A DNA stretch of 64,000 nucleotides from assembly GCF_009687885.1 (NCBI RefSeq), contig NZ_BLAF01000042.1, positions 1 through 64,000 of the forward strand. Reading direction: 5' to 3'. The translations under genes and the position numbers were made by a program. The notes under the pieces were generated by a model, which saw nothing but the letters and a program-made list of their open reading frames with translations, searched no databases and was not told the origin of the DNA. The DNA is from Acrocarpospora pleiomorpha. Its GTDB lineage: Bacteria; Actinomycetota; Actinomycetes; Streptosporangiales; Streptosporangiaceae. Below, one piece after another: positions 1 through 7,539 of the stretch (position 1 is its first letter; the number at the start of each line of letters is the position of its first letter).

Positions 1-891
1 CCCCAGGAGCCCCCGAATCCCACCCCGCCTGAGCTGCCCCACGCTCCCTCCGCGCCGAAATCGACTCTCCGCCACCTGGCAAACCGGGAGCGTCCAGATC
101 CCACTCCGCCCGAGCGGCCGAGTCCCCCCGCCTCGGGCCTTCGGGAGCCCCCGAGTCCCGCCCCGCCTGAGCTGCCCCGCGCCCCCTCCGCACCGAAGCC
201 GACTCCCCGCCACCCGGCAAACCGGGCGTCCCCAAATCCCACTCCGCCCGAGCCGCCCCACGCTCTCTGTACTCCGAAGCCGAGTCCCCGCGCCTCGACA
301 CCTCGGGAGCCCTCGAATCCCGCCCCGCCTGAGCTGCCCCGTGCTCTCTCCGCGTCGAAGCTGACTCCTCGCTACTCGACATGGGGGTGCCCAAATCCCA
401 CCCCGCCCGAGTTGCTCTGCCCCTCGGCGCCTCGGGAGTCCCCAAGTCTCGGTCCGTTCCGCGCTCTTTGGGTTCCGAAGCCGAGTTTCCGCCGTTCCAT
501 GCCGGAGGCGAACCCACGGCTAGATCACCCTGAACAGATTCATCGTTTGACGAACCCCCAGGGAACTCGCCGCCTTGTCGGCCTCGGGGTGGGCCTTCGG
601 TCAGCGGGGCTCCCGACAAACCCGGAATCCGTCGGTCTGTCGGGAAGTTTCGGCCTTTTTGGTCCACCGTCGAATCCGGGTCCGGCCAGTTCACCTCGGA
701 ACCGGGGATCCGCTGATCGCGCGGTGAACCGTTTCCCTGGCGTCCTCCATTCGCTCCCACGCCTGGCCAAGGCCGCGTGTAGCCCTCTTGCCTGTCAGCG
801 AACCCGGTGGCTTCGCGATCTTTCTGCGAGCCCGGTCCGTAACGATCACTTGGCCGATCCGTGCGACCTGAGTCCTGCGGTGGAATCTTGA
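1..891 (+). CDS. Proline-rich tandem-repeat ORF, open at left window edge
   Basis: Frame 1 is open from the first base to a TGA at 889-891, so the start lies outside the window. The first 135 residues are built from a 27-residue unit rich in P, S, A and R (core like NPTPPELPHAPSAPK, ending in RHLANR or similar). Successive units are offset by 81, 57, 81, 81 and 78 bp, all multiples of three. This frame preservation is the main argument that it is translated. The last 160 residues are not repetitive and show no domain I recognise. Third-position GC is only moderately high (about 79% over 70 codons by hand), and other frames are also fairly open, so this could be decaying or non-coding DNA. No function is assigned. 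Confidence 0.3.
   Translation, partial: PQEPPNPTPPELPHAPSAPKSTLRHLANRERPDPTPPERPSPPASGLREPPSPAPPELPRAPSAPKPTPRHPANRASPNPTPPEPPHALCTPKPSPRASTPREPSNPAPPELPRALSASKLTPRYSTWGCPNPTPPELLCPSAPRESPSLGPFRALWVPKPSFRRSMPEANPRLDHPEQIHRLTNPQGTRRLVGLGVGLRSAGLPTNPESVGLSGSFGLFGPPSNPGPASSPRNRGSADRAVNRFPGVLHSLPRLAKAACSPLACQRTRWLRDLSASPVRNDHLADPCDLSPAVES
16..411. repeat. Degenerate 81-bp tandem repeat, six copies
   Basis: Six copies of a unit starting near AATCCCACCCCGCCTGAG begin at 16, 97, 154, 235, 316 and 394. Five spacings are 81, 57, 81, 81 and 78 bp. All indels between copies are multiples of three, and the repeat runs in frame through the ORF that ends at 891. Confidence 0.75.
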
Positions 892-1128
892 TGGAGTTCC
901 AGGGTCTGGGGTCGCTGGACGGGTCTAGGGGTGGGCGTGGTGTGTGGTCGTCTTGGGGGGTTTCGGTCTTTCGGTCGGCATACCAGGCTCGGACCCAGTC
1001 GGTCTTGGGGGTTGGGGCGGGACGAGAGGGTTCGGGTGTGGTCGGCCGAGGCACGAAGGCACCCGCGACGGGGACGTCCCCTGGCTCGCCGGGGTTGCCT
1101 CGTTGGGGTGGGATTGAGGGTGTGGACT

Positions 1129-1200
1129 GGGATTGGGGTGAGGTTTGGGATCGGGGTGGGATCTGGGCTGGTGGTGGGATTTGGGCTGGTTGCCAGGGTG
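1129..1200 (+). repeat. 18-bp G-rich tandem repeat, four copies
   Basis: Four consecutive 18-bp units begin at 1129, 1147, 1165 and 1183, each starting GGGATYGGGG or GGGCTGG. A fifth, looser copy precedes them from about 1110. Each unit carries two or three G-tracts. Confidence 0.75.
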
Positions 1201-1217
1201 TGTCCGGGTCTGACTGA

Positions 1218-1240
1218 GGGTGAGGGGTGGGGTTGCTGGG
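1218..1240 (+). other. Potential G-quadruplex motif
   Basis: The plus strand has four G-tracts in 23 nt: GGG, GGGG, GGGG and GGG with loops of 3, 1 and 5 nt. This fits the standard G3+N1-7 rule. Formation in the cell is not shown. Confidence 0.5.
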
Positions 1241-1341
1241 CATGCGTCAGACCTCCCCGGGTGTGTGGGTGGTGGTTGGCCTTTTCAGGGTGGTGACCGG
1301 CCGTGGAGTAGGCCAGCGAGTCGACCGGATCGGCATAGGGA

Positions 1342-2091
1342 TCATGCGTCCCCCTCGTCGGGGATCGCGGTCGCGGTGGCGACCATGTCAGCGCCGCCGA
1401 AGCCGATGACGGCCAGGAAGAAAGCGTCCCAGTGCACGCTGACGCCCACGGTCACCTCGGTCTGGCCGCCGCCGACCGTACATTCGGTCAACTGCACGCC
1501 GTCCAGGGCATGCGCGGTGATGATCTCCTCCGCTCGGCCGCAGACTTCAGTGTCGGCGAGCAGACGTACCTGACCAGTGGCCCGAAGCGTCTCAACATCG
1601 ATCTGGTCAGCGGCCCCGCGCGCACCCTGCTCAGCGATGTCCGCCGCCTTGAGCCGCGAATTGATAGCAGCCCCACCATCGACAAGCAGCCCCGCAAGCA
1701 GGAATACCGCCACCGAGAACAGCACCACGAAAACGGACATCGACCCGCTATCGGCACGATGTGCACCTCTAAGGCGTGCGACCCAAAGGTGTGGGTGCCT
1801 CCGAACACCTAACGGAATGCCGCTACCACTCCTAGCGCCGATGCGGCGAGAACCACCGCCAGCGTTAACGGCGTCGGGTAACGCCGAGTAACCCAGCGAC
1901 CTGCTCATCCTGCTAGGCGCCCAAAGCCACAGGCTCCTAACACCAAACAGAACGCCGCTGCTGCTCTTGGCGCCGGTGCGGCGAGGACCGCCGCCAGCGT
2001 TAACGGCGCCGGATAACGGCGAGCAACCCAGCGACCCGCTCAATGTGTTAGGTGCTCTGAAGCGTGGGTCTCTAAGGTTTGGGCTTCTCAT
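1342..2091 (-). CDS. TadG-like pseudopilin / pilus assembly protein with duplicated N-terminal leader
   Basis: Last gene of the Tad operon. The start ATG (2091-2089) overlaps the stop of the upstream TadE-like gene by 4 bp (ATGA), which favours this start even though it gives a long leader. Of 249 residues, the first ~115 are a low-complexity basic leader with two copies of a 45-residue unit (SLGCSPLSGAVNAGGG and SLGYSALPDAVNAGGG). A single hydrophobic helix follows (about 118-140: MSVFVVLFSVAVFLLAGLL), then VDGGAAINSRLKAADIAEQG, typical of actinobacterial TadG-like proteins. The residue at +5 after the Gly is not Glu, as usual for TadG types. The ~110-residue C-terminal part with a Cys pair should lie outside the membrane. 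A shorter start near the helix cannot be excluded. Confidence 0.8.
   Translation of the reverse strand: MRSPNLRDPRFRAPNTLSGSLGCSPLSGAVNAGGGPRRTGAKSSSGVLFGVRSLWLWAPSRMSRSLGYSALPDAVNAGGGSRRIGARSGSGIPLGVRRHPHLWVARLRGAHRADSGSMSVFVVLFSVAVFLLAGLLVDGGAAINSRLKAADIAEQGARGAADQIDVETLRATGQVRLLADTEVCGRAEEIITAHALDGVQLTECTVGGGQTEVTVGVSVHWDAFFLAVIGFGGADMVATATAIPDEGDA
1800..2060 (-). repeat. 135-bp direct duplication inside the TadG-like leader
   Basis: Two copies offset by exactly 135 bp; for example AGCGTTAACGGCG occurs at 1861 and 1996. 135 bp is 45 codons, so the duplication keeps the reading frame of the minus-strand gene. The copies differ at several positions, so the duplication is not very recent. 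Confidence 0.8.
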
Positions 2092-2492
2092 TCGACCCTC
2101 CGGAACTGTTCCAGGGGGACCACTGAGTTGCCGGTCATTTGCTTGGTCGTACCGAATCCGAGGAAGTCCAGGTCGAGTTCGCAGGTGACGGTCACGGAGA
2201 CGACGCCGCCTTCGACCCATTCGGTTCCGGTCATGCTGACCTGTGGTGGGCATTCGTCCCCCAGCACCGACTGAGCTGTCTGCTCGGCCGCTCCCGTGGC
2301 CTCGTCCTCGGTGCGCTGGACCGACGCCGCCCTGGCCGCGTCCCTGGCCGCTCCGTTGACCTCGCCCTGAGCCTCGACGACCCTGCCCGCCCCTACGAGG
2401 AACATGAGGAACAGCAGGAAAACCGGTGCCAGCATCACGGTTTCCGCGGTCATCGACCCGCGGTCGCGGCGGTTGGGAGAGGTCACTGGCAT
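2088..2492 (-). CDS. TadE-like minor pseudopilin
   Basis: 134 residues if started at the ATG at 2492, which has GGGAG about 8 nt upstream and overlaps the previous gene by 10 bp. The N-terminus reads RRDRGSMTAETVMLAPVF: a basic leader, then a type IVb prepilin-like site with Gly12 and Glu17 at +5, then a 20-residue hydrophobic helix. This is the TadE signature. After processing, the C-terminal ~95 residues (with a Cys pair) would be extracytoplasmic and could take part in pilus initiation. Unlike its two neighbours it has a short, normal leader. An in-frame ATG at 2522 has no ribosome-binding site. Confidence 0.85.
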   Translation of the reverse strand: MPVTSPNRRDRGSMTAETVMLAPVFLLFLMFLVGAGRVVEAQGEVNGAARDAARAASVQRTEDEATGAAEQTAQSVLGDECPPQVSMTGTEWVEGGVVSVTVTCELDLDFLGFGTTKQMTGNSVVPLEQFRRVE

Positions 2493-3337
2493 GTTTCGCT
2501 CCCGTCGTCGGGACGGAAACATTCGATCGGGCCGCCGGATCGGGCGGTGATGGTGAAGGCCAGCTCGGGGAGCAGCGGCACAACCTGAACGGCGGTGCCC
2601 CTCACCTCCACACCGCGCTGGTCTCCTTCCTCAAAAGCCGTCGCCGTCGCCGACTGCAACAGTTCCGGCCCGATCGCCTGAATGATCTGCGTCGCTTTGG
2701 CCTCGGCTTCCGACGGCCAGGCATCGGAATCGCCGGCCAATCTCGCCACTCGGGCACCCTCACGAGCAGCCGCGTCCGCAACCTGCCGACCGTGAAACCA
2801 CAACGCCATCTGCACCACAAGCAGAACCACCACAAGAATGACCGGCATCAGAATGGCCAACTCGATCACCGTGGCCCCACGATCCCGACGATGGCACCCA
2901 CAAGCCGTGGCCCCACGATCTGGATGACGGCGCTCTTCAGCCGTGGCACCCCAATCCCGATGGCGGCGCCCGGAGGCCGTGTCGCCGCCATCCCGGTGGC
3001 AGCACTCGCAGACCGCAACCCCGCCATCCCGACGAAGGCGCTCGTCAGCCGTGACCCCACGATCCCCGCGACGCCACCCGGAGGCTGCAGCGCCTCCATC
3101 CCGATGGCAGCGCTCGCAGACCGTAACCCGGCCACCCTGACGAAGGCGCTCGCCACCCGAGGCCCCGCTATCCCCACGACGGCACCCGCAGGCCATAGCG
3201 CCGCGAGCCCGACGGGGCTCGCGGGCCAGAGTCATGAGCGCCCTCGCGGTGCGCCAAGGGCTGCTCAAGGTCCATGAGATCCCTGAGGTTCTGAGGGTTC
3301 CCGGGGTTCTTGAGGGGGTTGGGGTTCGTTGGGTCAT
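2483..3337 (-). CDS. TadE-like pseudopilin with a 12-residue tandem-repeat leader
   Basis: The start ATG (3337-3335) overlaps the Flp stop as ATGA, implying translational coupling and a 284-residue product, about twice the usual TadE length. Residues ~48-154 are ten units of 12 residues, consensus close to AxERxRRDRGAT. The final unit RRDRGAT runs directly into VIELAILMPVILVVVLLVV, so Gly154 and Glu159 (+5) form the prepilin-like cleavage site before the hydrophobic helix (157-181). Several internal units also keep G-x4-E (GVTADE, GVAVCE, GATAEE) but without a following hydrophobic stretch. The C-terminal 100 residues resemble normal TadE proteins, with a Cys pair near the end. Later starts at 3235 or 3196 would still include most of the array. 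Confidence 0.8.
   Translation of the reverse strand: MTQRTPTPSRTPGTLRTSGISWTLSSPWRTARALMTLAREPRRARGAMACGCRRGDSGASGGERLRQGGRVTVCERCHRDGGAAASGWRRGDRGVTADERLRRDGGVAVCECCHRDGGDTASGRRHRDWGATAEERRHPDRGATACGCHRRDRGATVIELAILMPVILVVVLLVVQMALWFHGRQVADAAAREGARVARLAGDSDAWPSEAEAKATQIIQAIGPELLQSATATAFEEGDQRGVEVRGTAVQVVPLLPELAFTITARSGGPIECFRPDDGSETCQ
2869..3228 (-). repeat. 36-bp tandem repeat, ten contiguous copies
   Basis: Ten units of exactly 36 bp begin at 2869, 2905, 2941, 2977, 3013, 3049, 3085, 3121, 3157 and 3193, mostly starting CCGTGGCCCCACGATCCCG or a variant. There is a higher-order 108-bp period: units 4-6 resemble units 7-9. No spacers occur between units, so this is not a CRISPR array. 36 bp is 12 codons, and the array is in frame with the minus-strand TadE-like gene. 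Confidence 0.95.
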
Positions 3338-3570
3338 TGACCGACACCGCTCCCGTCGCCGCCACCGCCACCACCGCCGCCGCCGAAGTTGCTGGTGATT
3401 TCGGCGGATTTGCCTTCGACCAAGCCCCTGATGAGGGTGGCCAGGCCGAGGGCGACACCGGCGATGATCGCGGTGATGATGACCCATTCGACGGCGGAGG
3501 CGCCTCGGGTGGGGGCGTTGCGGGCGTGCTGGATTCGTACGTTCAGCAGGGCTATCAGGTACTCGATCAT
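3334..3570 (-). CDS. flp: Flp-family type IVb pilin
   Basis: 78-residue major pilin candidate of the Tad pilus. It starts immediately after the tadC stop and ends in a 4-bp overlap with the next gene. The leader is basic, then TRGASAVEWVIITAIIAGVA: Gly23 with Glu28 at +5 followed by Trp (Tyr is more common), and a hydrophobic helix to about residue 50. The tail contains a run of nine glycines. Flp pilins are cleaved after the Gly by a TadV-type prepilin peptidase; no peptidase gene is visible in this window, so it must be encoded elsewhere. Confidence 0.85.
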   Translation of the reverse strand: MIEYLIALLNVRIQHARNAPTRGASAVEWVIITAIIAGVALGLATLIRGLVEGKSAEITSNFGGGGGGGGGDGSGVGQ

Positions 3571-4554
3571 CTATGACCCCAACATCTTCATGGCTGCCGG
3601 AAAACTGAGAAAGATCACGAAGCCTGCGCACAGCAGGAGCTGGGCCACGAGCATCGATTGGGAGCGCTCGCCGGCCTTGCCCTCGATTTCGGCCAGTTCG
3701 CGCCGCCGGAGGGTGGCGGATCGGGCGGTCAGCGAGGTCCGGACCTTGGCGCCGTCGTCGGCCACCAGACCGAGCGCGGCCGACAGATCACGCAATTCGT
3801 CCACGTTGATCTCGTCCCCGAGCTGGCCAAGCGCCTGCCAGGGCGTGATGCCGACAATCCGGGCGTTCGACAGCGCTTCCCGGATGCGCTCCATCGCCCA
3901 GTTCGACCCGGCCGCATCGGCCATCGACCCATTCGATCCCGCAGAGCCAGCAGACCCAGATCCGCCCGAACCGGGGCTGCCGACGGAGACGGCCATCAGC
4001 AGGGCCTCGGGCACCCCCCGCCCCCCGGCCAGGTTCATCGCCACCAGGTCGAGGAACGCGCCGACCGCGTGCCGGAAATCGCGCCGCCGTACAGCCGCGT
4101 CCCGCCGGATCTGAGCGTCCGGCAGCAGGAAGAACACCACCGAAACCAGCAACGCCGACCAGAACGGCACATGCAGCGAAAGCCCCCACCCCATCACCGC
4201 CAGCCACCCGACCAGCAGCGGAAACGCGAACAACCCGGACACCGCGAGCAGCACCTTGGTGGCCAGGAAGCCCTCGAACGACTTCCCCAGCAGGGTGAGG
4301 TCGGCCCGTACCGAACGGGCTTCCCAGCCGCGCGCCAGGTAGAAGCGCGCCAGCCGGAGCCCCAGCGCCCGCCGGAACGCGCTGACCTGCTCGTCGGGCG
4401 CGACCAGCGGCGTGCGCACCACATCCTCGCCCGCCCTGGCCTGATCGAGCGCGGCCAGCCGCGTCACCAGCCCGGGCCGAGGCGGGAACAGGGCCCGGAA
4501 CAGCAGAAAGATCCCCAGCCCGAGCACGGCCCCGGCGAGTACGGTCTCCGTCAC
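3571..4554 (-). CDS. tadC: Tad pilus inner-membrane platform protein TadC (T2SSF domain)
   Basis: 327 residues with an N-terminal membrane helix, a cytoplasmic segment, paired helices around residues 115-155 and a C-terminal helix, the usual layout of TadC. A type II secretion system F domain is inferred from the HAVGAFLDLVAMNLAGGRG region and the conserved ALG/DL helices. The start overlaps the tadB stop by 4 bp. One oddity is a Gly/Ser-rich insert (GSPGSGGSGSAGSAGSNGS, about residues 194-212) inside the F domain, which fits the simple-repeat expansions elsewhere in this operon. It would work with TadB as the membrane platform for the TadA ATPase. Confidence 0.9.
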   Translation of the reverse strand: MTETVLAGAVLGLGIFLLFRALFPPRPGLVTRLAALDQARAGEDVVRTPLVAPDEQVSAFRRALGLRLARFYLARGWEARSVRADLTLLGKSFEGFLATKVLLAVSGLFAFPLLVGWLAVMGWGLSLHVPFWSALLVSVVFFLLPDAQIRRDAAVRRRDFRHAVGAFLDLVAMNLAGGRGVPEALLMAVSVGSPGSGGSGSAGSAGSNGSMADAAGSNWAMERIREALSNARIVGITPWQALGQLGDEINVDELRDLSAALGLVADDGAKVRTSLTARSATLRRRELAEIEGKAGERSQSMLVAQLLLCAGFVIFLSFPAAMKMLGS

Positions 4555-5456
4555 ACGATCACCTCGGCTTCCTCCTGGCGGGCGGGCGCCTCGGCACGGC
4601 GGTAGGGCGCGAGGATCCGGGCAGGCTGGTCGAATCTGGCCAGCCGCCGCATCCAGGCGAACCCCGCCCCGAACAGCCCGGCCACCACGACCAGGACGGC
4701 CTGACCCAGGAGCGAGTTGTACTCCTGGACGTACGAACGATTGAAGATCACGAGGAAGGCGGCGAAGGCGAGGGCGGTGCCCACCACGATCTGCACGCTG
4801 CGGCGGGTGGCCCGGCGTTCCGCCTCGACGCGGCGGCGCATGTCGAGCTCTTCGCGGGCCGACAGGGCCAGGGCGGAGAGCACGTCACGCAGGCCGGGGC
4901 CGCGGAGTTTGGAGTTGAGGATCAGGGCGGCCACCACCAGGTCGGCGGAGGGGTCGTCGAGCTCGTCGGCGAACATGCGCAGGGCGTCGGAGAGCGCCAT
5001 CCGGGTGTGCATGCGGTCGACCAGGGAGCGCAGGTGCGGGCGCAGGCTGGGGGCGGCGGCCCGGATCGAGACGGGGATCGCCTGTTCAAGCCCGGCGGCC
5101 CCGGCGATGGTGTCGCGCAGGGATTCGGTCCAGGCGGCCAGGCCCTCCAGGCGGCGCATCGAGGCGCGTTCCTCGGCCGCGCCGCCGGTGAGACCGCGCC
5201 AGGCGATCACCAGCAGGGCCGAGCCGACGGCGACGACGGGCCAGCCGGTCAGGACCAGGACGACGGCGGCGGTGATGGCGGCGACCGCGGTTCTGGTGGA
5301 GAGCGTGCGCACCAGTTCCATCCGGCGGGCCGCGCCGTCGGGGCCGGCTGGGCGTGGGCGCACGCCGTACAGGGCGAGGCCGAGGAGGTAGAGGCCGGCG
5401 CCGATGGCGGCGCCGACGATCAGCACGAGCGGGTCCAGGAGGCCGGGTGGGATCAT
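4551..5456 (-). CDS. tadB: Tad pilus inner-membrane platform protein TadB (T2SSF domain)
   Basis: 301 residues with two N-terminal membrane helices (about 10-30 and 57-85), a T2SSF domain (EGLAAWTESLRDTIAGAAGLEQA onward) and a C-terminal helix pair (residues ~220-265). Starts with ATG overlapping the tadA stop by 4 bp. TadB and TadC usually occur as this adjacent pair downstream of the ATPase and form the inner-membrane core of the pilus machine. Confidence 0.9.
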   Translation of the reverse strand: MIPPGLLDPLVLIVGAAIGAGLYLLGLALYGVRPRPAGPDGAARRMELVRTLSTRTAVAAITAAVVLVLTGWPVVAVGSALLVIAWRGLTGGAAEERASMRRLEGLAAWTESLRDTIAGAAGLEQAIPVSIRAAAPSLRPHLRSLVDRMHTRMALSDALRMFADELDDPSADLVVAALILNSKLRGPGLRDVLSALALSAREELDMRRRVEAERRATRRSVQIVVGTALAFAAFLVIFNRSYVQEYNSLLGQAVLVVVAGLFGAGFAWMRRLARFDQPARILAPYRRAEAPARQEEAEVIV

Positions 5457-6751
5457 GACCAGGCTCCTTCGTAGCCGTGCGCGGCCAGTTCCTCGATGCA
5501 GGCGATGGGGGCGTGCGGCACCACGGATCCGTTCTCGGTGGCGATGAAGACCTCCGAGGAGAGCACCCGGCCGTCGCAGCCGGCCACCTCGCGGACCGAG
5601 GAGACGAACCGGCGCAACCGGCCGCCGCGGTGGTAGTCATTGCGCTTCTCGATGAAGACCACGAAGTCGATGGCGCCCGCGATGAGCATGTGGCTGGCCT
5701 CGATGGGGAGGCGCTCCTCGGCCTGCAGGGCGTAGGTGGCGATGCGGTTGAAGACCTCGATCGAGGAGTTGGCGTGGATCGTGGACAGCGAGCCGTCGTT
5801 GCCCTGGGTCATCGCGTTGAGCATGGTGACGATCTCGTCGCCCAGCACCTCGCCGACGATCACCCGGGACGGGTTCATCCGGAGCGAGCGGCGGACCAGT
5901 TCGGCCATGCTGATCTCGCCCTGACCTTCGGAGTTGGGCAGGCGCTGCTCGAACGCGACCACGTTGGGGTGCAGTTCGGGGAACTGGTCGAGGCCGAGTT
6001 CCAGGGCACGTTCCACGGTGATCAGGCGTTCCACCGGGGGGATCTCGTTGGCGACCGCGCGCAGCAGGGTGGTCTTCCCGGCGTTGGTGGAACCGGCGAT
6101 CATGATGTTCTTCCTGGCCTGCACGGCCGCGGAGAGGAATCGCCCCAGTTCCGGGGAGAGCGTTCCATTGCCGACCAGATCGCTGAGGAAGACCTTGCCC
6201 AGCCGGGCCCGGCGGATCGAGATCGCGGGCCGGACCGTGACGTCCATCACGGCCGACAGGCGGGAGCCGTCCGGGAGGCGCAGGTCCAGCTGCGGGTTGG
6301 CGGTGTCGAACGGGCGCGAGGACAGGCCGGAATAGGCGGCGAGGATCTGGATGAGCTCGATCAGCTCCTCGTCGGATTCGGCCACCGGCTCGTGGGTGAG
6401 CTCCTGGCCGTCCGCGTAGCCGACGAAGACCCGGTCACAGCCGTTGATGTCGATGTTCTCGACCTCGGGGTCGTCCAGCAGCGGCTGCAGGCGGCCGACG
6501 CCGAACAGGGCCGCGTGGATCCCGGCGGCGAGCGCCTCCTCCTCTTCCGCGCTCGGCGGCGTACGGCCCACGCCGATCTCGCTGCGGGCGAACTCCTCCA
6601 GCACCTGCGCGATCAGCGCCCGGGCGAACTGCCGCTCGTCCTCGCCGCTCATCGGCCGCAGGCCGCTGGCCTGATCCAGCCGCCGCTGCTGGGCCAGCCG
6701 GTCGCCGACCTCCTGCCGGAACCGTTTCACCAGGGTGTGGTCGATGGTCAT
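5453..6751 (-). CDS. tadA: Tad pilus assembly ATPase TadA/CpaF
   Basis: 432 residues from ATG at 6751, which overlaps the upstream gene as ATGA and has GAGGAGAG upstream. It is a secretion NTPase of the VirB11/CpaF type. Features are the N-terminal helical region, IMIAGSTNAGKTTLLRAV (Walker A, about residue 215), the Asp box region around IVGEVLGDEIVTML, and GNDGSLSTIHANS, the conserved His box. It would hexamerise at the cytoplasmic face and power Flp pilus assembly through TadB/TadC. Confidence 0.95.
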   Translation of the reverse strand: MTIDHTLVKRFRQEVGDRLAQQRRLDQASGLRPMSGEDERQFARALIAQVLEEFARSEIGVGRTPPSAEEEEALAAGIHAALFGVGRLQPLLDDPEVENIDINGCDRVFVGYADGQELTHEPVAESDEELIELIQILAAYSGLSSRPFDTANPQLDLRLPDGSRLSAVMDVTVRPAISIRRARLGKVFLSDLVGNGTLSPELGRFLSAAVQARKNIMIAGSTNAGKTTLLRAVANEIPPVERLITVERALELGLDQFPELHPNVVAFEQRLPNSEGQGEISMAELVRRSLRMNPSRVIVGEVLGDEIVTMLNAMTQGNDGSLSTIHANSSIEVFNRIATYALQAEERLPIEASHMLIAGAIDFVVFIEKRNDYHRGGRLRRFVSSVREVAGCDGRVLSSEVFIATENGSVVPHAPIACIEELAAHGYEGAWS

Positions 6752-7536
6752 GGGCTCTCCTCGCGGGGCCCCGGCACGATCGGCCGCCCGTTGACCTGGC
6801 GCGGCTCCGGCGCGCCGACCCGGCCGGCCAGCCGCCCGGCCAGCTCGCGCGCGGTCCTGATCAGCATGCTGCGGTCCAGCCGCCCGCCCCACTGGCCGCG
6901 CAGCAGCTCGGCTCCCTTCGGGTCGTACGCGAGACCGCCGACGAACGCGACATCCCATCCCGAGACGATCCGGCGCACCTCGTCCAGCTCGGACCGGTAC
7001 GCCCGGGGGTCGGCGATCACGACCACGCCCACCTGCTGTTTGAGCAGTGTGAGCCGTTCGCGCAGGTGGGCCACGTGATCGAGGCTGGCCCGGGTGAACA
7101 GCACGACCTGGTCGGCTTCGGCGAGCAGGTCGTTGACGGCCGGGTGCGCGCCCAGCCGCCCGCAGTCCGCCAGCACGTCGGTGTGGGGCAGCGCGGCCAG
7201 GGACCGCCCGAGCGGGCTCCACAGCCAGGTCAGCCCCGCGGCCTGCTCGGCATTGGTGAGCCCGGCCAGCACGTCGAGGCCGCCGACCAGTTTCTGGGTG
7301 TGCTCGTAGACCTGCTCGGCGTGCAGGCCGCGCCGGGCCACCGCGCCCAGGCTGAGCAGGCCGCGGCCCGGGTTGAGCACGCCGCCGTCGGCGGCCGGCA
7401 GCCGGTAGGCCAGATCGCCGCCGGAGGGGTCGCATTCGGCGAGCAGCACCGGACGCGGCCACACCGCCCCCAGCGCGGTCGCGGCCGTGGTCACTCCCGG
7501 TGCCCCCTTGTCGGCGGCCAGGACGATCAGTGCCAT
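6748..7536 (-). CDS. TadZ/CpaE-like MinD-family protein
   Basis: 262 residues with a MinD/ParA-like fold: MALIVLAADKGAPGVTT at the N-terminus is a deviant Walker A lacking the usual second lysine, followed by LLAECDPSGGDLAYRL (switch region) and VLADCGRL. Similar degenerate proteins occupy the tadZ/cpaE position in actinobacterial Tad loci and are thought to place the pilus machine in the cell. It lies 3 bp after the upstream gene and overlaps tadA by 4 bp. ATP binding is doubtful given the altered loop. Confidence 0.8.
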   Translation of the reverse strand: MALIVLAADKGAPGVTTAATALGAVWPRPVLLAECDPSGGDLAYRLPAADGGVLNPGRGLLSLGAVARRGLHAEQVYEHTQKLVGGLDVLAGLTNAEQAAGLTWLWSPLGRSLAALPHTDVLADCGRLGAHPAVNDLLAEADQVVLFTRASLDHVAHLRERLTLLKQQVGVVVIADPRAYRSELDEVRRIVSGWDVAFVGGLAYDPKGAELLRGQWGGRLDRSMLIRTARELAGRLAGRVGAPEPRQVNGRPIVPGPREESP

Positions 7537-7539
7537 TCG

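Larger units (their letters stand above)
892..1341. other. G-rich gene-free stretch downstream of the Tad operon
   Basis: No convincing gene is seen. Overlapping plus-strand frames are open only because the strand is G/T-rich and poor in A. It contains an 18-bp tandem repeat (1129-1200) and a perfect four-tract G-quadruplex motif (1218-1240). It lies immediately 3' of the last Tad gene, so a read-through Tad transcript would be C-rich here. Confidence 0.6.

Noticed and set aside
861..1296. Two overlapping plus-strand frames rich in Gly, Trp and Val
   Set aside because: They are open only because of the G/T-rich 18-bp repeats; no start signal and no sensible composition.
2866..3177. Alternative minus-strand frame giving Val/Gly/Ala-rich repeats (VGPRLVGAIVGIVGPR)
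   Set aside because: Shares the 36-bp array but leads to no pilin-like continuation; the frame joined to VIELAIL is the supported one.
2869..3228. Possible CRISPR array (36-bp repeats)
   Set aside because: The units are contiguous with no spacers, vary between copies and are in frame with a gene; no cas gene is near.
5457..7462. N-terminal extension of the TadA/CpaF frame back to 7462
   Set aside because: Arg/Pro-rich shadow of the TadZ-like gene; the ATG at 6751 has a ribosome-binding site and ATGA overlap.
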